Translations under genes and position numbers: made by a program
Source: Pseudovibrio sp. Tun.PSC04-5.I4
GTDB lineage: Bacteria; Pseudomonadota; Alphaproteobacteria; Rhizobiales; Stappiaceae
Reading direction: 5' to 3'
DNA: 64,000 bases
Assembly (NCBI RefSeq): GCF_900104145.1
Contig: NZ_FNLB01000007.1
Coordinates: forward strand, 124,001 to 188,000
Notes under the pieces: model-generated
Told to the model about the DNA's origin: nothing
The model's database searches: none
Seen by the model: only the letters and a program-made list of their open reading frames with translations
Part shown: in pieces, positions 61,965-64,000 of the stretch
How positions within the stretch are numbered: position 1 is the stretch's first letter
Layout: every line of letters starts with the position of its first letter

Positions 61965-63650
61965 ATGACAAACGCAGCGCTCATCCAGATTTTTCAAGCT
62001 ATCGTCGGACGTTGTAACGTTCTCAGCGATCCCAAGAAAACAGAGCGGTTCCGCAAAGGGTTCCGCTCTGGTGAGGGTGAGGCAATTGCCGTGGTGCGTC
62101 CCGGCATCCTGCTGGAACAATGGAAGGTTCTGGAAGCCTGCGTTGCAGCGGACAAAATCGTCATCATGCAAGCCGCCAATACCGGATTGACGGAGGGCTC
62201 AACGCCAAAAGGGACGTATGAGCGGGATGTGGTTTTGATCAACACAAACCGCATGAAGCAAATCCAGCCGCTGGATGATGGCAAGCAAATCATCAGCTTC
62301 CCTGGATCATCTCTGTTTGATCTGGAGAAGCTGCTGGCTCCTTTGAACCGCCAACCCCACTCCGTTATTGGCTCTTCCTGCATCGGCGCTTCCATCATCG
62401 GCGGTGTGTGCAATAATTCCGGTGGCTCGCTGATCGAACGAGGCCCGTCTTACACTGAACTCTCCCTGTTCGCCCAACTGAATAAAAGGGGCGAGTTGGT
62501 GCTGGTCAATCACCTCGGAATAGAACTGGGTGATACGCCGGAGCAGATCCTCATCAATCTGGAAGCTGGCACATATACACCAGCCGATATCAGCACCACA
62601 ATCCTCAAAGCATCTGACAGCGAATACAGCAGTCGGGTGCGCGATGTGGATGCAGCGACCCCAGCCCGCTTTAACGCAGACAAGCGCCGCCTCTATGAAA
62701 CCAGTGGGTGCGCCGGAAAGCTTGCAGTCTTCGCGGTGCGTCTTGATACATTCCCCAAAGTAGGTGCTGAAAAGACATTCTACATCGGCACCAATGATGA
62801 AGGGGAGCTGACTGATCTGCGTCGGCATATCCTGACTCAATTTGAGGATCTACCGGTTTCTGCCGAATATATGCATTTTGAGGCCTACGATATCTCAAGG
62901 GACTACGGCAAAGACACTGTGCTGATGATCAAGCACCTTGGGACAGATCGACTTCCCATGTTCTTCGCCATCAAAGGCGCTGTTGATGCATATCTGAGCA
63001 AAATCAGTTTCTTGCCAAAAAACGTGACGGATCGGTTTATGCAGGGGCTGGCTCGTATCTGGCCGAGTGTTTTACCAAAACGAATGAGCATGTTTCGCCA
63101 ACGCTACAAGCATCATCTGATCTTGAAAATAAGCGATGCTGGTGTTGATGAAGCCGAGCAGTTTTTGCAGCGCTTCTTTGACGAACGCACAGGCGACTTT
63201 TTTGCGTGTGATGGCGAAGAGGCGCAAATCGCAGCCTTGCACCGGTTTGCAGCAGCTGGCGCAGCAATCCGTTATAAAGCCATTCATGAGGATGATGTTG
63301 AAGGCATCCTTGCGCTGGATATCGCGTTACGCAGAGATGATTGCAGTTGGTTTGAAGAACTTCCCGATCACATAGAAGAGAAGTTGGTTCACCGTCTCTA
63401 CTATGGGCATTTCATGTGTCATGTTTTGCATCAGGATTACATCGTCAAAAAGGGTGTCGACGTCGACGCGCTCAAGCAGGAGATGTTGGAGATTCTAGAT
63501 CAACGCGGCGCAGAATACCCAGCCGAGCACAACGTTGGCCATATCTACAAAGCCAAACCGGATCTGGTCGACTTCTATAAATCGGTAGACCCGACCAACA
63601 GTTTCAACCCCGGCCTTGGCAAAACATCCCGCTGCAAACACTATCATTGA
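61965..63650 (+). CDS. dld: Quinone-dependent D-lactate dehydrogenase
   Basis: 561 residues, close to the 571 of E. coli Dld, a membrane-associated flavoprotein. The FAD-binding domain (PCMH type) shows VRPGILLEQWKVLEACVAAD, MQAANTGLTEGSTPKG, the FAD motif VIGSSCIGASIIGGVCNNSG and GRGPSYTELSLF-like ERGPSYTELSLFAQLNK. The Dld membrane-binding domain and C-terminal NVGHIYKAKPDLVDFYKSVD, PTNSFNPGLGKTS follow. It lies 9 bp after the permease, in the same operon as the TRAP importer, and oxidises D-lactate to pyruvate, feeding the respiratory chain. Confidence 0.94.
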   Translation: MTNAALIQIFQAIVGRCNVLSDPKKTERFRKGFRSGEGEAIAVVRPGILLEQWKVLEACVAADKIVIMQAANTGLTEGSTPKGTYERDVVLINTNRMKQIQPLDDGKQIISFPGSSLFDLEKLLAPLNRQPHSVIGSSCIGASIIGGVCNNSGGSLIERGPSYTELSLFAQLNKRGELVLVNHLGIELGDTPEQILINLEAGTYTPADISTTILKASDSEYSSRVRDVDAATPARFNADKRRLYETSGCAGKLAVFAVRLDTFPKVGAEKTFYIGTNDEGELTDLRRHILTQFEDLPVSAEYMHFEAYDISRDYGKDTVLMIKHLGTDRLPMFFAIKGAVDAYLSKISFLPKNVTDRFMQGLARIWPSVLPKRMSMFRQRYKHHLILKISDAGVDEAEQFLQRFFDERTGDFFACDGEEAQIAALHRFAAAGAAIRYKAIHEDDVEGILALDIALRRDDCSWFEELPDHIEEKLVHRLYYGHFMCHVLHQDYIVKKGVDVDALKQEMLEILDQRGAEYPAEHNVGHIYKAKPDLVDFYKSVDPTNSFNPGLGKTSRCKHYH

Positions 63651-63760
63651 GGAGAGAGGAGGGGTTGTTTGCCCTAGCCTCTCTGCGTGCTCTCGCGTGC
63701 TGAGACAGAGTACTTCAGATCGATAATCCGATCAGTCGGCATGCTCTCCTCGTTCTGCAC

Positions 63761-64000
63761 GACCATGTTGCATGGGTCAGAATTAGCGCGTGGCTTGCCC
63801 AAACCCGTAAATTTGGGTTTAAGAAACACGCTCGAACGCGGGGCGTCCGAGGGCAGTCATTGTGTTGAGAACGGCGACGCTAACTTTTGCCTCCGTCTTC
63901 TGATTTTCAAACTCTCGTGATTTGAGCCTGGCCCCGATCACTTGCTTATAGCGGCCCATCAAGGTTTCTCCTCGCGCCCGTTGACCGTACCCGGTTTGCT
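63761..64000 (-). mobile_element. IS5-family element, 3' part (runs off the right edge)
   Basis: The left terminal repeat GACCATGTTGCATGGGTC is at 63761-63778, followed by the transposase C-terminus: stop TAA at 63819-63821, frame VLNTMTALGRPAFERVS and Glu motif ARGETLMGRYKQVIG up to the edge. It is a relative of the IS5 elements at 8.8, 23.2 and 55.7 kb but a distinct subtype, and its end repeat also occurs alone at 9893-9908. Confidence 0.88.

Noticed and set aside
63655..63705. Terminator after dld (AGAGAGG ... CCTCTCT)
   Set aside because: The stem is short, with a long loop and no T-run, so it is not supportable.
1..64000. CRISPR arrays, tRNA and rRNA genes
   Set aside because: No regularly spaced short repeats and no recognisable tRNA or rRNA sequence were seen in reading both strands.

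Overview
The window is an IS-riddled stretch of a repABC-type plasmid or chromid from an alphaproteobacterium. The replicon type is read directly from the repA-repB-repC cassette at 42.3-46.2 kb. A marine Pseudovibrio/Roseobacter-like host is only an inference from gene content (inositol catabolism, TRAP transporter, D-lactate oxidase), mid-range GC and IS families. No tRNA, rRNA or CRISPR array was seen.

Layout. 0-9.9 kb: an XRE regulator running off the left edge, a type II toxin-antitoxin locus with an intact antitoxin but a frameshifted toxin, a SWIM-SNF2 helicase, a serine resolvase, a hicAB module with two palindromic operators, then IS66/IS5 debris. 9.9-22.4 kb: a myo-inositol catabolic island. 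iolD-iolC-iolB-aldolase run leftwards and iolE-iolG-like run rightwards from one intergenic control region. Next to them are a LacI regulator and a four-gene sugar ABC transporter operon. Four matching LacI-type palindromes (consensus TTGCAACCGNTTGCAA) tie the three promoter regions into one probable regulon. 22.5-40.4 kb: accessory DNA with a Toprim-like protein, a tyrosine phosphatase, a DUF1330 protein, a LysR regulator and deeply nested insertion sequences (IS256, IS30, IS3, IS5, IS6, IS66).

40.4-49.2 kb: a frameshifted topoisomerase III gene, then the replication/partition cassette. Between repB and repC lie a predicted counter-transcribed RNA with promoter and terminator, and a hairpin against the repC ribosome-binding site. 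Upstream of repA are a possible 235-bp MITE and a relic of a second repC. 49.2-50.6 kb: an IS1111-type IS110 element with perfect subterminal repeats. 50.9-54.0 kb: a translationally coupled pair, a ThDP-dependent acetolactate-synthase-like enzyme and an aldehyde dehydrogenase. 54.1-57.6 kb: further IS elements, including an IS630 with a -1 frameshift signal inside a decayed IS5, and a ferredoxin-domain fragment. 57.6-63.7 kb: a D-lactate utilisation cluster (FadR-type regulator, TRAP binding protein, fused TRAP DctQM permease, membrane D-lactate dehydrogenase). The window ends in another IS5 copy.

Functionally the replicon looks like a catabolic accessory plasmid. It imports and degrades inositol (ABC + Iol enzymes) and probably D-lactate (TRAP + Dld), carries an uncharacterised 2-oxoacid/aldehyde enzyme pair, and is kept by RepABC and toxin-antitoxin systems while being eroded by at least seven IS families.
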